Shown piece after piece: positions 42,390-50,677 of a stretch of 64,000 nt of DNA. The position numbers were made by a program, and so were the translations under genes. Every line of letters starts with the position of its first letter. Positions within the stretch are counted from its first letter, which is position 1. This DNA comes from Erysipelotrichaceae bacterium. Its GTDB lineage: Bacteria > Bacillota_I > Bacilli_A > Erysipelotrichales > Erysipelotrichaceae. The notes beneath the pieces are model-generated. The model saw only the letters and a program-made list of their open reading frames with translations. It was not told the DNA's origin and ran no database searches. The stretch covers positions 1 through 64,000 of the forward strand of contig JAFRKI010000005.1 in the NCBI GenBank assembly GCA_017431825.1, in the 5' to 3' direction.

Positions 42390-43004
42390 ATGGCAGAGAC
42401 TAGTTTTAAAGACAGGATCCTGGGAATCATCTTCGAACCGGAACCGGACGAGAACGATACCGAAAAGCCGAAGAAAGCACCGAATGATGCTCCCCGTTTA
42501 AAGGCTGAGGATCTTTTGTATGGCAAAAACAAAGACAAGGACGATATGGAAGAACCGAAAGAAAGACCTGTGCACAATAACAGCACTTTCATCAACTATA
42601 AGCCGGAAAACAGCCCAAGACCCGAACCGGAACCGGCATATCACGAATATGTAAGTTCTCCTAATATCAGTCCGATCTTCGGACCGATCGAAACCGAGAA
42701 AAAAGGCAAGAAAAAAGAAACGGTCAGCGTTGATTATGCCTCTGTTGAAAAACCCGGCAACAGTCCTCTGGGAATGGTGATGTCACCGATCTACGGCTAT
42801 GACACCAGGAAGGCCAATGAGGAAAGATCGAAGATGCAGTCGGAAGAAAAGGAAGAAGAAACGATAGTCGATTTCGACATCACCGAAGATCTCGGCGACA
42901 TTTTCGGTAGCGACGAATTCAAGCAGGAAGCTAACGAAGAAGAGGAACAGAACTATACCGAAGAGATAGACCTGTTCAGCGATTTCTATACTGAGGATAA
43001 ATAG
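42390..43004 (+). CDS. Disordered acidic protein with paired SPIFG/SPIYG motifs
   Basis: 204 residues, cytoplasmic, rich in Glu, Lys and Pro and mostly without predicted fold. Two short motifs stand out: NISPIFGP near residue 92 and MSPIYGYD near 131. An N-terminal FKDRILGIIFEP could be an amphipathic helix, and an acidic C-terminal segment is DFDITEDLGDIFGSDEF. It overlaps the murC start by 1 nt and is translated from a GAGGT site. The layout (amphipathic N-terminus, disordered linker, short binding motifs) resembles adaptor proteins of division or wall synthesis, but no family was recognised. Confidence 0.7.
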   Translation: MAETSFKDRILGIIFEPEPDENDTEKPKKAPNDAPRLKAEDLLYGKNKDKDDMEEPKERPVHNNSTFINYKPENSPRPEPEPAYHEYVSSPNISPIFGPIETEKKGKKKETVSVDYASVEKPGNSPLGMVMSPIYGYDTRKANEERSKMQSEEKEEETIVDFDITEDLGDIFGSDEFKQEANEEEEQNYTEEIDLFSDFYTEDK

Positions 43005-44308
43005 TGTTTTACTTTATCGGCATAAAAGGTACGGGAATGGCCTCGCTGGCCATCATGTTGAAAGAACTGGGTCATGAAGTTATCGGCTCTGATTTGAGTA
43101 AACATTTTTTTACTGAGGACCTTCTGAGAGAAAACGGCATAGAGATCCTGGAGTTCGATCCTGCGAACATCATGGACAACACGACCGTCATCATCGGCAA
43201 TGCCTTTCTGGAAGACTTCCCGGAGGTCATAGCCGCTCGGAACAATCCGACTTGTACCTGCTACCGCTATCACGAATATGTCGGGGAACTGATGAAGAAC
43301 TACAAGTCGGTATCCATTGCCGGCTCCCATGGTAAGACCACGACGACCACGATGGCCAAGACGGTTTTGGAAGCCTTTGTGAATACCGGATACCTGATCG
43401 GCGACGGTGAAGGACATTTGAGCAAGGACAGCGAATACATCTGCGTCGAATCGGATGAATTCCGCAACCACTTCCTGGCATACTATCCGGACTATGCCGT
43501 CATCACCAACATCGAAATAGACCACGTCGATTTCTTCAAGGATGAAGATGACTATTTCAATTCCTATCAGAGATTCGTGGAAAACGTCAAAGGCGTCGTG
43601 TTCTATCACGGTGATGACGTCTGGTGCAAAAAGCTTCAGTTCGCCGATAAGGAACATTACAGTTTCGGTGTCGGTGAAGATAACGATTACCATGTCAGAA
43701 ACTTAGTTGAAGACAACAAGGGAACCGGTTTCGATCTGATCTTCAAAGGCGAAAAGATCGCTTCCTATAAGCTGCCTTTCATCGGCAGACACCTGCTGAT
43801 AGATTCCTTAGGTATCATTGCTCTGGCTACCCATATGGGCTTTGAAAGCGGAAAAATCAATGAAGCCCTGAACGGCTATACGGGCCCGAAAAGAAGATAC
43901 GTTATCGAAGAGTATCATGACTGCACCTTTATCGACGATTATGCCCATCATCCTACCGAAGTGAAGGTGACGCTGGAAGCAACCAGACTGAGATACCCGG
44001 ACGAGAAGATCATCGCCATCTTCAAACCGCACCGGGCCAGCAGGGTCCTGCATTTTGCGGAAGAATTCCGGGATGCCTTAAAACTGGCTGACCGCGTGTA
44101 TCTCCTTGATTTCACTTCCATCGACGATAAACAGGACGGCACGGACATAAACATCAAATATCTGGCGGACATGATACCGGACTCCGTGATCCTCGACGAA
44201 GACGAAAACGGAGCCAGGCTCCTGTCATCAGAAGGCAAGGGCATCTACGTCTTCATGTCCAGCAAGGACATCTACAATATAGCTGAATGGACTAAGAAAT
44301 ATCTCTAG
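43004..44308 (+). CDS. murC: UDP-N-acetylmuramate-L-alanine ligase
   Basis: A 434-residue Mur ligase adding L-alanine to UDP-MurNAc. FIGIKGTGMASLAIML (Rossmann), AGSHGKTTTTTMAKTVL (P-loop), ITNIEIDHVDFF and the C-terminal DDYAHHPTEVKVTL and FKPHRASR motifs are all present. The start is GTG 43004 on a TAGTG overlap with the preceding gene. The order murC-ytxG-ytxH-ccpA-tyrS matches the B. subtilis region. Confidence 0.95.
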   Translation: MFYFIGIKGTGMASLAIMLKELGHEVIGSDLSKHFFTEDLLRENGIEILEFDPANIMDNTTVIIGNAFLEDFPEVIAARNNPTCTCYRYHEYVGELMKNYKSVSIAGSHGKTTTTTMAKTVLEAFVNTGYLIGDGEGHLSKDSEYICVESDEFRNHFLAYYPDYAVITNIEIDHVDFFKDEDDYFNSYQRFVENVKGVVFYHGDDVWCKKLQFADKEHYSFGVGEDNDYHVRNLVEDNKGTGFDLIFKGEKIASYKLPFIGRHLLIDSLGIIALATHMGFESGKINEALNGYTGPKRRYVIEEYHDCTFIDDYAHHPTEVKVTLEATRLRYPDEKIIAIFKPHRASRVLHFAEEFRDALKLADRVYLLDFTSIDDKQDGTDINIKYLADMIPDSVILDEDENGARLLSSEGKGIYVFMSSKDIYNIAEWTKKYL

Positions 44309-44329
44309 TCCATTTTCTTTGTAAGGGCA

Positions 44330-44352
44330 TTCAATATTATTGAAAATTTTTT
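44330..44352 (+). terminator. Weak terminator after murC
   Basis: TTCAATA-T-TATTGAA, a 7-bp AT-rich stem followed by AA and T6. Confidence 0.6.
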
Positions 44353-44390
44353 CATAATTATATACAATATAGTATGCGAGGTGATAAGTT

Positions 44391-44810
44391 ATGGATACAT
44401 TTATCTGGGATCTGTATGAGATTTGTAACCTGCTGCTGCCGATAGTCGGCGTAGTGGTCCTGGTGGTACTCATCGTGGTACTTATCAAGATCGGCAGGTT
44501 GCTGGATACTGCCAACGTAACTGTAGAAAAGACACATGGCTCCATCAAGCTGGTGGAAGCGACACTGGGAAAGGTACAGGAACCGGTCGATACGGTAGTA
44601 AAGGTATCAAAGAGTATCGACAAGGCCCATGATGCCGGTGTCAAGGCCATTGATGATGCAAAGGTCTATGTGAACAAGAACATTGAAAATATCAGGACCA
44701 AGGTCGACGAGCTCTCGGAAAAAGCCAATGAGGTCAGAAAAGAGCAGGAGGCCAGGAAAGAGGAAAAGATCAGTGAACCGAGTCCTGAGGACATTCTGAA
44801 AGGAGAATAA
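44391..44810 (+). CDS. ytxG: YtxG-like (DUF948) membrane coiled-coil protein
   Basis: 139 residues. One strong N-terminal helix (about 13-33, LLPIVGVVVLVVLIVVLIK) is followed by a long coiled coil with 11-residue periodicity (VTVEKTHGSIKLVEATLGKVQEP) and a charged tail. No motif proves the family, but size, topology and position between murC and ytxH/ccpA agree with YtxG, a DUF948 general-stress protein. GAGGTGAT is the ribosome site. Confidence 0.75.
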   Translation: MDTFIWDLYEICNLLLPIVGVVVLVVLIVVLIKIGRLLDTANVTVEKTHGSIKLVEATLGKVQEPVDTVVKVSKSIDKAHDAGVKAIDDAKVYVNKNIENIRTKVDELSEKANEVRKEQEARKEEKISEPSPEDILKGE

Positions 44811-44811
44811 G

Positions 44812-45444
44812 ATGAACGAGGAAGAAAAGAAAATTGAAGAACAGATCGATGAAACAGTCGAAGAAATGAAGAAGAAGATCGAAGAGATCTCCAGAAATGC
44901 CGATAAGGTCGAAGGTGACCTGGCAGCCAAGGCTCAGGAAGTAAAAGAGAAATCAGTCGATGTCCTGAATAAAGCCATCGTTAAGGTAAAAGGCATGTAT
45001 GATTCTGCCGCCAGCAAGGAAGAGATCGCCAAGACCCTGACTTTCGTCAAGGGCAAGGCCAAGGATCTTTCCGAAAGCGCCACCAAGGCTTTTGAAAGCT
45101 TCAAGGAAAACGAAAAGACCAAGAAGGCCTTAAGCGGTGCCAATGAAGCCATCAACAAAGTAGCCGACAAGGTAACTACCGTTTATAACGATGCCGTCGA
45201 TTCCCTTAAAAACAACGAACAGCTCAAGGATCTGGGCGGCAAGGTATCCGAAGGCTACGGCAACGTCAAGAAGGGCGTTGAAGACATCCTGAACAAGCCG
45301 GAAGTCAAGGAGACTTTCGATAAGGTCAAGGATACGACCGTCGATATCGCCGACAAGGCTGTTGCAGCCCTTAAGGACTGGCTGAAGCTCGATACCAAAG
45401 AAGAGAAAGAAGAACCTAAAGAAGAATCACAGCCGAAGGAATAG
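44812..45444 (+). CDS. YtxH-like coiled-coil protein lacking a membrane helix
   Basis: 210 residues, very rich in Lys, Glu and Ala. Repeats of about 11 residues run through it (VKGKAKDLSESATKAFESF, VEDILNKPEVKETFDKVKDT), giving amphipathic helices like LEA-type or apolipoprotein-like proteins. YtxH proteins usually begin with a membrane helix; none is seen here. It follows the ytxG-like gene by 1 nt with AAAGGAG inside it, so the pair is co-translated. Confidence 0.65.
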   Translation: MNEEEKKIEEQIDETVEEMKKKIEEISRNADKVEGDLAAKAQEVKEKSVDVLNKAIVKVKGMYDSAASKEEIAKTLTFVKGKAKDLSESATKAFESFKENEKTKKALSGANEAINKVADKVTTVYNDAVDSLKNNEQLKDLGGKVSEGYGNVKKGVEDILNKPEVKETFDKVKDTTVDIADKAVAALKDWLKLDTKEEKEEPKEESQPKE

Positions 45445-45447
45445 CCT

Positions 45448-46437
45448 ATGAAACGTGTCACTATCTATGATGTCGCAAGAGAAGCCAACGTCTCTTTAGC
45501 GACCGTATCTAGGGTAATGAACGGATCGGATGTCGTAAAGGAAGTTACCAAGAACAAGGTCGAGGAAGCCATCAAGAAGCTGGGATACAAGCCCAATGCG
45601 ATAGCTCAGGGTCTGGCCTTACAGAGGACCACGACCATCGGTCTTATCTTTCCGGAAGAGCCATTGAATACAGCCGGGCAGCTGATCAACGGTCTTTGCG
45701 ACGTAGCCAAGATCTATGACTACAACATATCGCTCCATGCCGTTACCCAGGGTATAACCAATATACAGGAAGTGGTTGATGAAGTCATCAAATCACGTGT
45801 AGACGGTGTCGTCATCTACTGCAATAAGGACCTGGAAGAAGAGACCAAGATCCTTGATGCCTACAACATACCGATGGTCGTCGTAGGCGACAAGGTCGAA
45901 GCCAATTCCATCTGTTCCGTATCGGTAGACTATGAAGGCGCCACCTATGAAACGGTCGACGAATATCTCAAGAAAGGCAAGAAGGATATTGCCATTCTTG
46001 AAGACAGGCGTAACCGCAACATGACCAAGGAAATGGTCAAGGGTGCCAAGAGGGCCTTTGATGACAATAAGATGAGCTTCAACAGCTATCTGGAATTCTC
46101 CAACGATGAGCGTTCCACCTACAAGTTCCTGAAGAGCTATTTCAAGAATCACCGCCACGATCTGATGATCGTCAACCGTGATTCCCAGGCTTTGGCCTGT
46201 CTTAATGCCTGCAGGGAAAACAGCGTCAGGATACCGGAAGACATGGAGATCATCTGTCTCAACGATACCAAGTACCTCTCGATGGTAAGACCGGAAGTCT
46301 CGGCCTTTGAAGTGCCTACCTATGATCTGGGCGCCGTGGCCATGAGGCTCATGACCAAGATGCTTACCAACGAGGAAGTTGAAGACAAGCTGAAAGTACT
46401 TGGCTACATTTATCAGAAAAGAAAGACAACGAACTAA
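45448..46437 (+). CDS. ccpA: LacI-family catabolite control protein CcpA
   Basis: A 329-residue LacI-family regulator. The N-terminal DNA-binding helix is TIYDVAREANVSLATVSRVMNGSDVV with the hinge KLGYKPNAIAQGLA. The core has the periplasmic-binding fold (TTTIGLIFPEE onward). CcpA binds HPr-Ser-P and represses or activates carbon genes at cre sites. The assignment rests on length, the NxVATVSRV-type recognition helix and the ytxGH-ccpA-tyrS synteny. Other LacI regulators cannot be excluded, but this one is not beside a sugar operon. Confidence 0.85.
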   Translation: MKRVTIYDVAREANVSLATVSRVMNGSDVVKEVTKNKVEEAIKKLGYKPNAIAQGLALQRTTTIGLIFPEEPLNTAGQLINGLCDVAKIYDYNISLHAVTQGITNIQEVVDEVIKSRVDGVVIYCNKDLEEETKILDAYNIPMVVVGDKVEANSICSVSVDYEGATYETVDEYLKKGKKDIAILEDRRNRNMTKEMVKGAKRAFDDNKMSFNSYLEFSNDERSTYKFLKSYFKNHRHDLMIVNRDSQALACLNACRENSVRIPEDMEIICLNDTKYLSMVRPEVSAFEVPTYDLGAVAMRLMTKMLTNEEVEDKLKVLGYIYQKRKTTN

Positions 46438-46439
46438 TT

Positions 46440-47666
46440 ATGGGGATCTATGAAGAACTGGAATGGAGAGGACTGATCAAGGACGTATCTTCTCCTGAAC
46501 TTAAAGATAAGCTTAATGCCGGAGGCATGACCTTTTACATCGGCACCGATCCGACAGGCGACTCCTTGCATATCGGACACTTTTCAAGTTTCCTTATATC
46601 CAAGAGACTTAAGAATGCCGGACATAATCCGATACTGCTGATAGGAGGAGGCACCGGACTCATCGGCGATCCGAAACCCGATGCCGAAAGACCGATGATC
46701 ACCGTGGAAGAGGTCAATCACAATTTTGAATGTCTGAAGAAACAGGCTGAAAAGCTCTTTGGCTTTGAAGTAGTGAACAACTACGAATGGCTCAAGGATC
46801 TTGACATCATCACCTTCCTGAGAGATGTCGGCAAGTACTTCAATATCGGCTATATGCTGAACAAGGACATCGTCAGAAGGAGACTGGAAGAAGGCATCAC
46901 CTATACCGAATTCTCATACATGACGCTACAGGCTTATGATTTCCTGCATCTGCACAATGAGAAGGGCGTCGATCTGCAGGTCGCCGGACAGGACCAGTGG
47001 GGCAATATCACCGCCGGCATCGAACTGTGCCGCAAGAAACAGAACGAGGAGATCTACGGTTTCACCATGCCATTATTGACCAGAGCCGACGGACAGAAGT
47101 TCGGCAAGACCAACGGCAAGGCTATCTGGCTGGATGCCGAGAAGACTTCTCCGTATGAGATGTATCAGTTCTTTATCAATTCCGAAGATGACAAGGTCAT
47201 CGATTACCTCAAGTTCCTTACCTTCCTGTCAAAGGAAGAGATCGAGGAACTGGAAAGATCCAACAGGGAAGAACCGCATCTGCGTCTGGCTCACAAAGCC
47301 CTGGCCAGGGAAGTCATCACTTTCATCCATGGCGAGGAAGCCTACAAGACGGCCGTCAGGATCGCGGATACCTTCTTTAAGGGCGATATCAAAGAGCTTT
47401 CATATGAAGAGCTCAAAGCCGGAACGGCTGACTTTGAAAAGGGTCTTATCGATGACGGTACACCGCTCATCGATGCTCTGGTATCATTAAAGGTGTGCAG
47501 TTCCAAAAGAGAAGCCAGAGATCTCATCTCCGGTTCTTCGATCGCGGTCAACGGCAACAAGGTCACCGACCTCGATCATGTGTTGAAGAAGGAAGATGCC
47601 TTCAACAGGGAACTGGCCATCATCAAGAAAGGCAAGAAATACTGGTACGCCGTTAACTTTAATTAA
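46440..47666 (+). CDS. tyrS: Tyrosine-tRNA ligase
   Basis: A 408-residue class I synthetase. FYIGTDPTGDSLHIGHFSSF carries an intact HIGH motif, and the KMSKS loop is DGQKFGKTNGKAIW, the usual TyrRS variant. LQVAGQDQWGNI binds tyrosine. The C-terminal S4 domain (LVSLKVCSSKREARDLI) is present. It starts 2 nt after ccpA, with no strong ribosome site and no T-box upstream, unlike many Bacillota tyrS genes. Confidence 0.96.
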   Translation: MGIYEELEWRGLIKDVSSPELKDKLNAGGMTFYIGTDPTGDSLHIGHFSSFLISKRLKNAGHNPILLIGGGTGLIGDPKPDAERPMITVEEVNHNFECLKKQAEKLFGFEVVNNYEWLKDLDIITFLRDVGKYFNIGYMLNKDIVRRRLEEGITYTEFSYMTLQAYDFLHLHNEKGVDLQVAGQDQWGNITAGIELCRKKQNEEIYGFTMPLLTRADGQKFGKTNGKAIWLDAEKTSPYEMYQFFINSEDDKVIDYLKFLTFLSKEEIEELERSNREEPHLRLAHKALAREVITFIHGEEAYKTAVRIADTFFKGDIKELSYEELKAGTADFEKGLIDDGTPLIDALVSLKVCSSKREARDLISGSSIAVNGNKVTDLDHVLKKEDAFNRELAIIKKGKKYWYAVNFN

Positions 47667-47667
47667 A

Positions 47668-48165
47668 ATGAAAAAACTGCTGATCGTGCTGCTGCTGTTT
47701 GCCATGTGTGCCTGCAAGGACAGCGACGTGGTAAACGACAGCGCCAGGGAAAAATACAGTGATATGATAGTCCTGCTGCGGGAACATGAAGGATTCGCCG
47801 GGAGCAGTGAGCTTTTTGACGTGACCTGTGACGTGGCCCAGATCGAAGGCGGCTACCGTTACTATGTGATAATCGACAACGTTAAAACGGCCATGTATGA
47901 TGTGACGGCCATCGCTATCGAAGAGAACGTCGATTATACCGGCACCATGGCTGCCAATATCGGCATCTTTGAAGAGACCGAATATTCACTGATCCCCGGA
48001 CAGTACAATGCGCAAAAGGGCTTTGTGAAGGGCATCAGCATATCCGGAACCGGCAGCAGTTCCAAACCGACGTTATTACTGCTGGTGGAATGGAAGAACA
48101 AGGACATGTCCGTCACCTACCGCGAGTTCATAAAGATCGACATGGGCGGAGGAAGCAATGAGTAA
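47668..48165 (+). CDS. Lipoprotein of unknown function
   Basis: 165 residues. MKKLLIVLLLFAMCACKDS contains the lipobox (MCAC), with the lipidated cysteine at 16. The mature part is a small beta-rich domain with an IEENVDYTGTMAANIGIFEE segment. The start at 47668 is 1 nt after tyrS and has no clear ribosome site, so it probably depends on coupling. It overlaps the flippase gene by 8 nt. Unknown family. Confidence 0.72.
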   Translation: MKKLLIVLLLFAMCACKDSDVVNDSAREKYSDMIVLLREHEGFAGSSELFDVTCDVAQIEGGYRYYVIIDNVKTAMYDVTAIAIEENVDYTGTMAANIGIFEETEYSLIPGQYNAQKGFVKGISISGTGSSSKPTLLLLVEWKNKDMSVTYREFIKIDMGGGSNE

Positions 48166-49792
48166 GAAACCGGTCAAGCAGTCGCTGATGGTCGCGGCCT
48201 TAGCCTCGTCCTTCGGTATCTTCATATCCAAAACATTAGGCCTGTTGTACTATTCACCTTTAAGTGCCCTGGCGGGTGAAAGTAATATGGCTTTTTATTC
48301 TATTACCTATACCTACTACGACATACTGCTGAAGATATCCAGTGCCGGCATTCCTTTTGCGATTGCCGCCCTGGTCGCCAGATATTATGTAAAGGAAGAC
48401 TATAAGACGGTCCTGCTGGTAAAGAAGCTGGGCATCTCCCTGATCATGGGCTTGAGCTTTATCGTAGCTCTCATCTTCCTGTTTGCCTCAGGTCCGCTGG
48501 CTGCCCAGTCCATGGGTGCAGCCGCCAGTGCCGAAGACATAGCCCATTTAAGAGTCCTCTTCCTGATACTGGTCATAGCCGTCATCCTGGTACCTTTCCT
48601 GAGCGCTTTAAGAGGCTATTATCAGGGCTTAAAGAGACTTGACCTGTACGGATCAAGCCAGGCACTGGAACAGTTCGTAAGGGTCTTTTTCATCCTTCTG
48701 CTGGCTTTTATAACGGTAAAGATACTGAAGCTCGATTCCATCTATGCGATCTACTGTGCCATGGCTGCCGCTGCCATTGCGGCTCTTTTCACGATATTCT
48801 TCTTCCTCTTCATGACCAAGGAAGATGACAGACATATCAACGAACTGATCAGAACGCAGGAGAAACCGGCCGTAGCTGCCAAACTGCTGATAATCGAACT
48901 GATATCTCTGGGAATACCGTATCTCACCATATCATTCCTGGGAAGCATCTGCCCGCTGATCAATACGACCTTCTTCCTGGATACGGCTACCAAAGCCGGC
49001 ATGGATATGGAATACGCCAAGTTATCGATGGGCATCCTGCAGGCCAACTGCAATAAGCTGGCATCCATACCGCAGGTCCTGACACTGGGCTTCAGTGTGG
49101 GTCTGGTGCCGTTTCTGGTGGAGACTCTTGAACAGAAGGATTATAAGAAACTGGGCAAGCAGATAATCCAGATCATCGATACCGTTCTGTTCATCCTGAT
49201 CCCGATAATCATCGTCTTCGTCGTCTTTGCGCGGGACATTTATTTCATCATGTACGGCAACTCCAACCTGGATCTCAGCACCAGACTCTTCAGAGTGTCC
49301 AATGTCTACGCCTTTACCGATACCATCGCTCCGATACTTTCCAGTATCATGATAACGCTGCGTTTCCGTAACGAAGCCGTCATCGCTCTCATCGGCTCCA
49401 TCCTGATAAAGCTGGCGACTTTCTTCGTTTTCGTCAGGATCTTCGGTGCTCAGGGCATGACCTATTCCTCGGCCTTAAGCAGTGCGATCCTCATCGTCGC
49501 CTACCTGCTGATACTGAAAAAGAAATTCAATATCAGTTTCGTAAAGACCATCAGAAGGAGCGTCTTCATCCTGGCGGCCGCTCTGATCGCGATCGTGCCG
49601 GTCGGCGCATTGGCTTCGCTTGTTCCGTGCAGCTATACTTCAAGACTTCTGGACATCTTAAGGATGATGCCTTTCGGCATCATAATAGTGGTCCTGTATT
49701 ATCTGGTAAGCGCCAAGCTCGGTCTGCCGCAGGTCATCTTCGGCATCAAAAAAGTAACCCCTAAGGAGTTACTCAAGAGATTCCGCGGCTAG
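48158..49792 (+). CDS. Polysaccharide/lipid II flippase of the MATE-MOP family (SpoVB/MurJ-like)
   Basis: 544 residues, about 14 helices. The N-terminal SLMVAALASSFGIFISKTLGLLYYSPL and the mid-protein LRGYYQGLKRL segment are typical of the SpoVB/YtgP/MurJ group, which flips lipid-linked wall precursors. GGAGGAA provides the ribosome site within the upstream gene. Its 3' end overlaps ispH by 24 nt, and its last codons contain the ispH terminator. Confidence 0.86.
   Translation: MSKKPVKQSLMVAALASSFGIFISKTLGLLYYSPLSALAGESNMAFYSITYTYYDILLKISSAGIPFAIAALVARYYVKEDYKTVLLVKKLGISLIMGLSFIVALIFLFASGPLAAQSMGAAASAEDIAHLRVLFLILVIAVILVPFLSALRGYYQGLKRLDLYGSSQALEQFVRVFFILLLAFITVKILKLDSIYAIYCAMAAAAIAALFTIFFFLFMTKEDDRHINELIRTQEKPAVAAKLLIIELISLGIPYLTISFLGSICPLINTTFFLDTATKAGMDMEYAKLSMGILQANCNKLASIPQVLTLGFSVGLVPFLVETLEQKDYKKLGKQIIQIIDTVLFILIPIIIVFVVFARDIYFIMYGNSNLDLSTRLFRVSNVYAFTDTIAPILSSIMITLRFRNEAVIALIGSILIKLATFFVFVRIFGAQGMTYSSALSSAILIVAYLLILKKKFNISFVKTIRRSVFILAAALIAIVPVGALASLVPCSYTSRLLDILRMMPFGIIIVVLYYLVSAKLGLPQVIFGIKKVTPKELLKRFRG
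49748..49774 (-). terminator. ispH terminator embedded in the flippase coding sequence
   Basis: On the minus strand AGTAACTCC-TTA-GGGGTTACT forms a 9-bp stem with one G-T pair, followed by T6. The ispH stop TAA lies in the left arm. The same bases encode KKVTPKELL of the flippase. Confidence 0.82.
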
Positions 49793-50644
49793 TTCATTCA
49801 GGTAATTGAGCACTTCGTCGATCAGTTTCGGCGGTGTACTGGCACCGGCCGTGACGTAGATCTTATCCTGACCTGTAAGGTCTTTTTTATTTATGTCATC
49901 CTTTGAAGAGATGAGGTAGACGTTTTGGAAACTGTTCCTGCCGATGGTAGCGAGCTTGCTGGTGTTGTTGGACTTGACGTCTCCTACCACATAAAGCACG
50001 TCGCCGTCCTTTATATCCGTTACCGCCTTCTGTCTGGCGGAAGTGGCGTTGCATATCTCCTTTTCAATGATGCAGTGCGGGTACTTTTCCTTAAGCAGTC
50101 CAAACATCTCCTCCAGTTCCAGATAGGACATCGTCGTCTGGTTGGTGACGATGATCCTGTCGTTATCGATATCAAGTTGTTCGATGTCTTCCTTCGAAGT
50201 GATGAAATGGATCAGCGGAGACAGCGAAAGGATGCTCTCGGCTTCCGGATGCTTTTTCTTACCGAAATAGATGACGTCATACCCTTTATCCAGATGGTCT
50301 TTTACTAGCTCCTTGGTCTTAAGGACATCGGAACACGTTGCATCGATGACGGTAAGCCCTTTGGCTATGGCCTTTTCCTTGATGGAATCAGCGATACCGT
50401 GAGCCGTGAAGATAACGACACCTTCATCGATCTCATCGAGCAGTTCATCCTTGGATTTCAAAGGATCGTCCAGTGTTATGATGCCCATTTTCGAGAGTTC
50501 GTCGGTCACATGGGAATTATGGACTATCATACCCAGGATATAGATGTTTTCCCCGGCATGTTCTTCCCGGGCCTTCTTAACGATATTTATGGCATTTATG
50601 ACGCCCTTGCAGTAGCCGCTGGGCACTATCCTTCTGATTTCCAT
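49769..50644 (-). CDS. ispH: 4-hydroxy-3-methylbut-2-enyl diphosphate reductase
   Basis: A 291-residue iron-sulfur enzyme of the MEP pathway making IPP and DMAPP. The three cluster cysteines are visible in SGYCKGVINAI, DATCSDVLKTKELV and KEICNATSARQKA. The HAE-type motifs NSHVTDELSKMGI and FTAHGIADSIK are present. It has a leaderless start, 6 nt after TGTTAAAAT on the minus strand, and its stop codon lies inside its terminator. It is divergent from the helicase gene across 33 bp. Confidence 0.95.
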   Translation of the reverse strand: MEIRRIVPSGYCKGVINAINIVKKAREEHAGENIYILGMIVHNSHVTDELSKMGIITLDDPLKSKDELLDEIDEGVVIFTAHGIADSIKEKAIAKGLTVIDATCSDVLKTKELVKDHLDKGYDVIYFGKKKHPEAESILSLSPLIHFITSKEDIEQLDIDNDRIIVTNQTTMSYLELEEMFGLLKEKYPHCIIEKEICNATSARQKAVTDIKDGDVLYVVGDVKSNNTSKLATIGRNSFQNVYLISSKDDINKKDLTGQDKIYVTAGASTPPKLIDEVLNYLNELAAESLE

Positions 50645-50650
50645 ATCTCA

Positions 50651-50659
50651 ATTTTAACA
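50651..50659 (-). promoter_or_regulatory. Extended -10 promoter of ispH (leaderless)
   Basis: On the minus strand TGTTAAAAT, then 6 nt (TGAGAT), then ATG 50644. Confidence 0.72.
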
Positions 50660-50661
50660 TG

Positions 50662-50670
50662 TGTTATAAT
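50662..50670 (+). promoter_or_regulatory. Extended -10 promoter of the DEAD-box helicase gene (leaderless)
   Basis: TGTTATAAT, then 7 nt (TTGGTAG), then ATG 50678. It lies 2 bp from the opposing ispH promoter element. Confidence 0.72.
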
Positions 50671-50677
50671 TTGGTAG

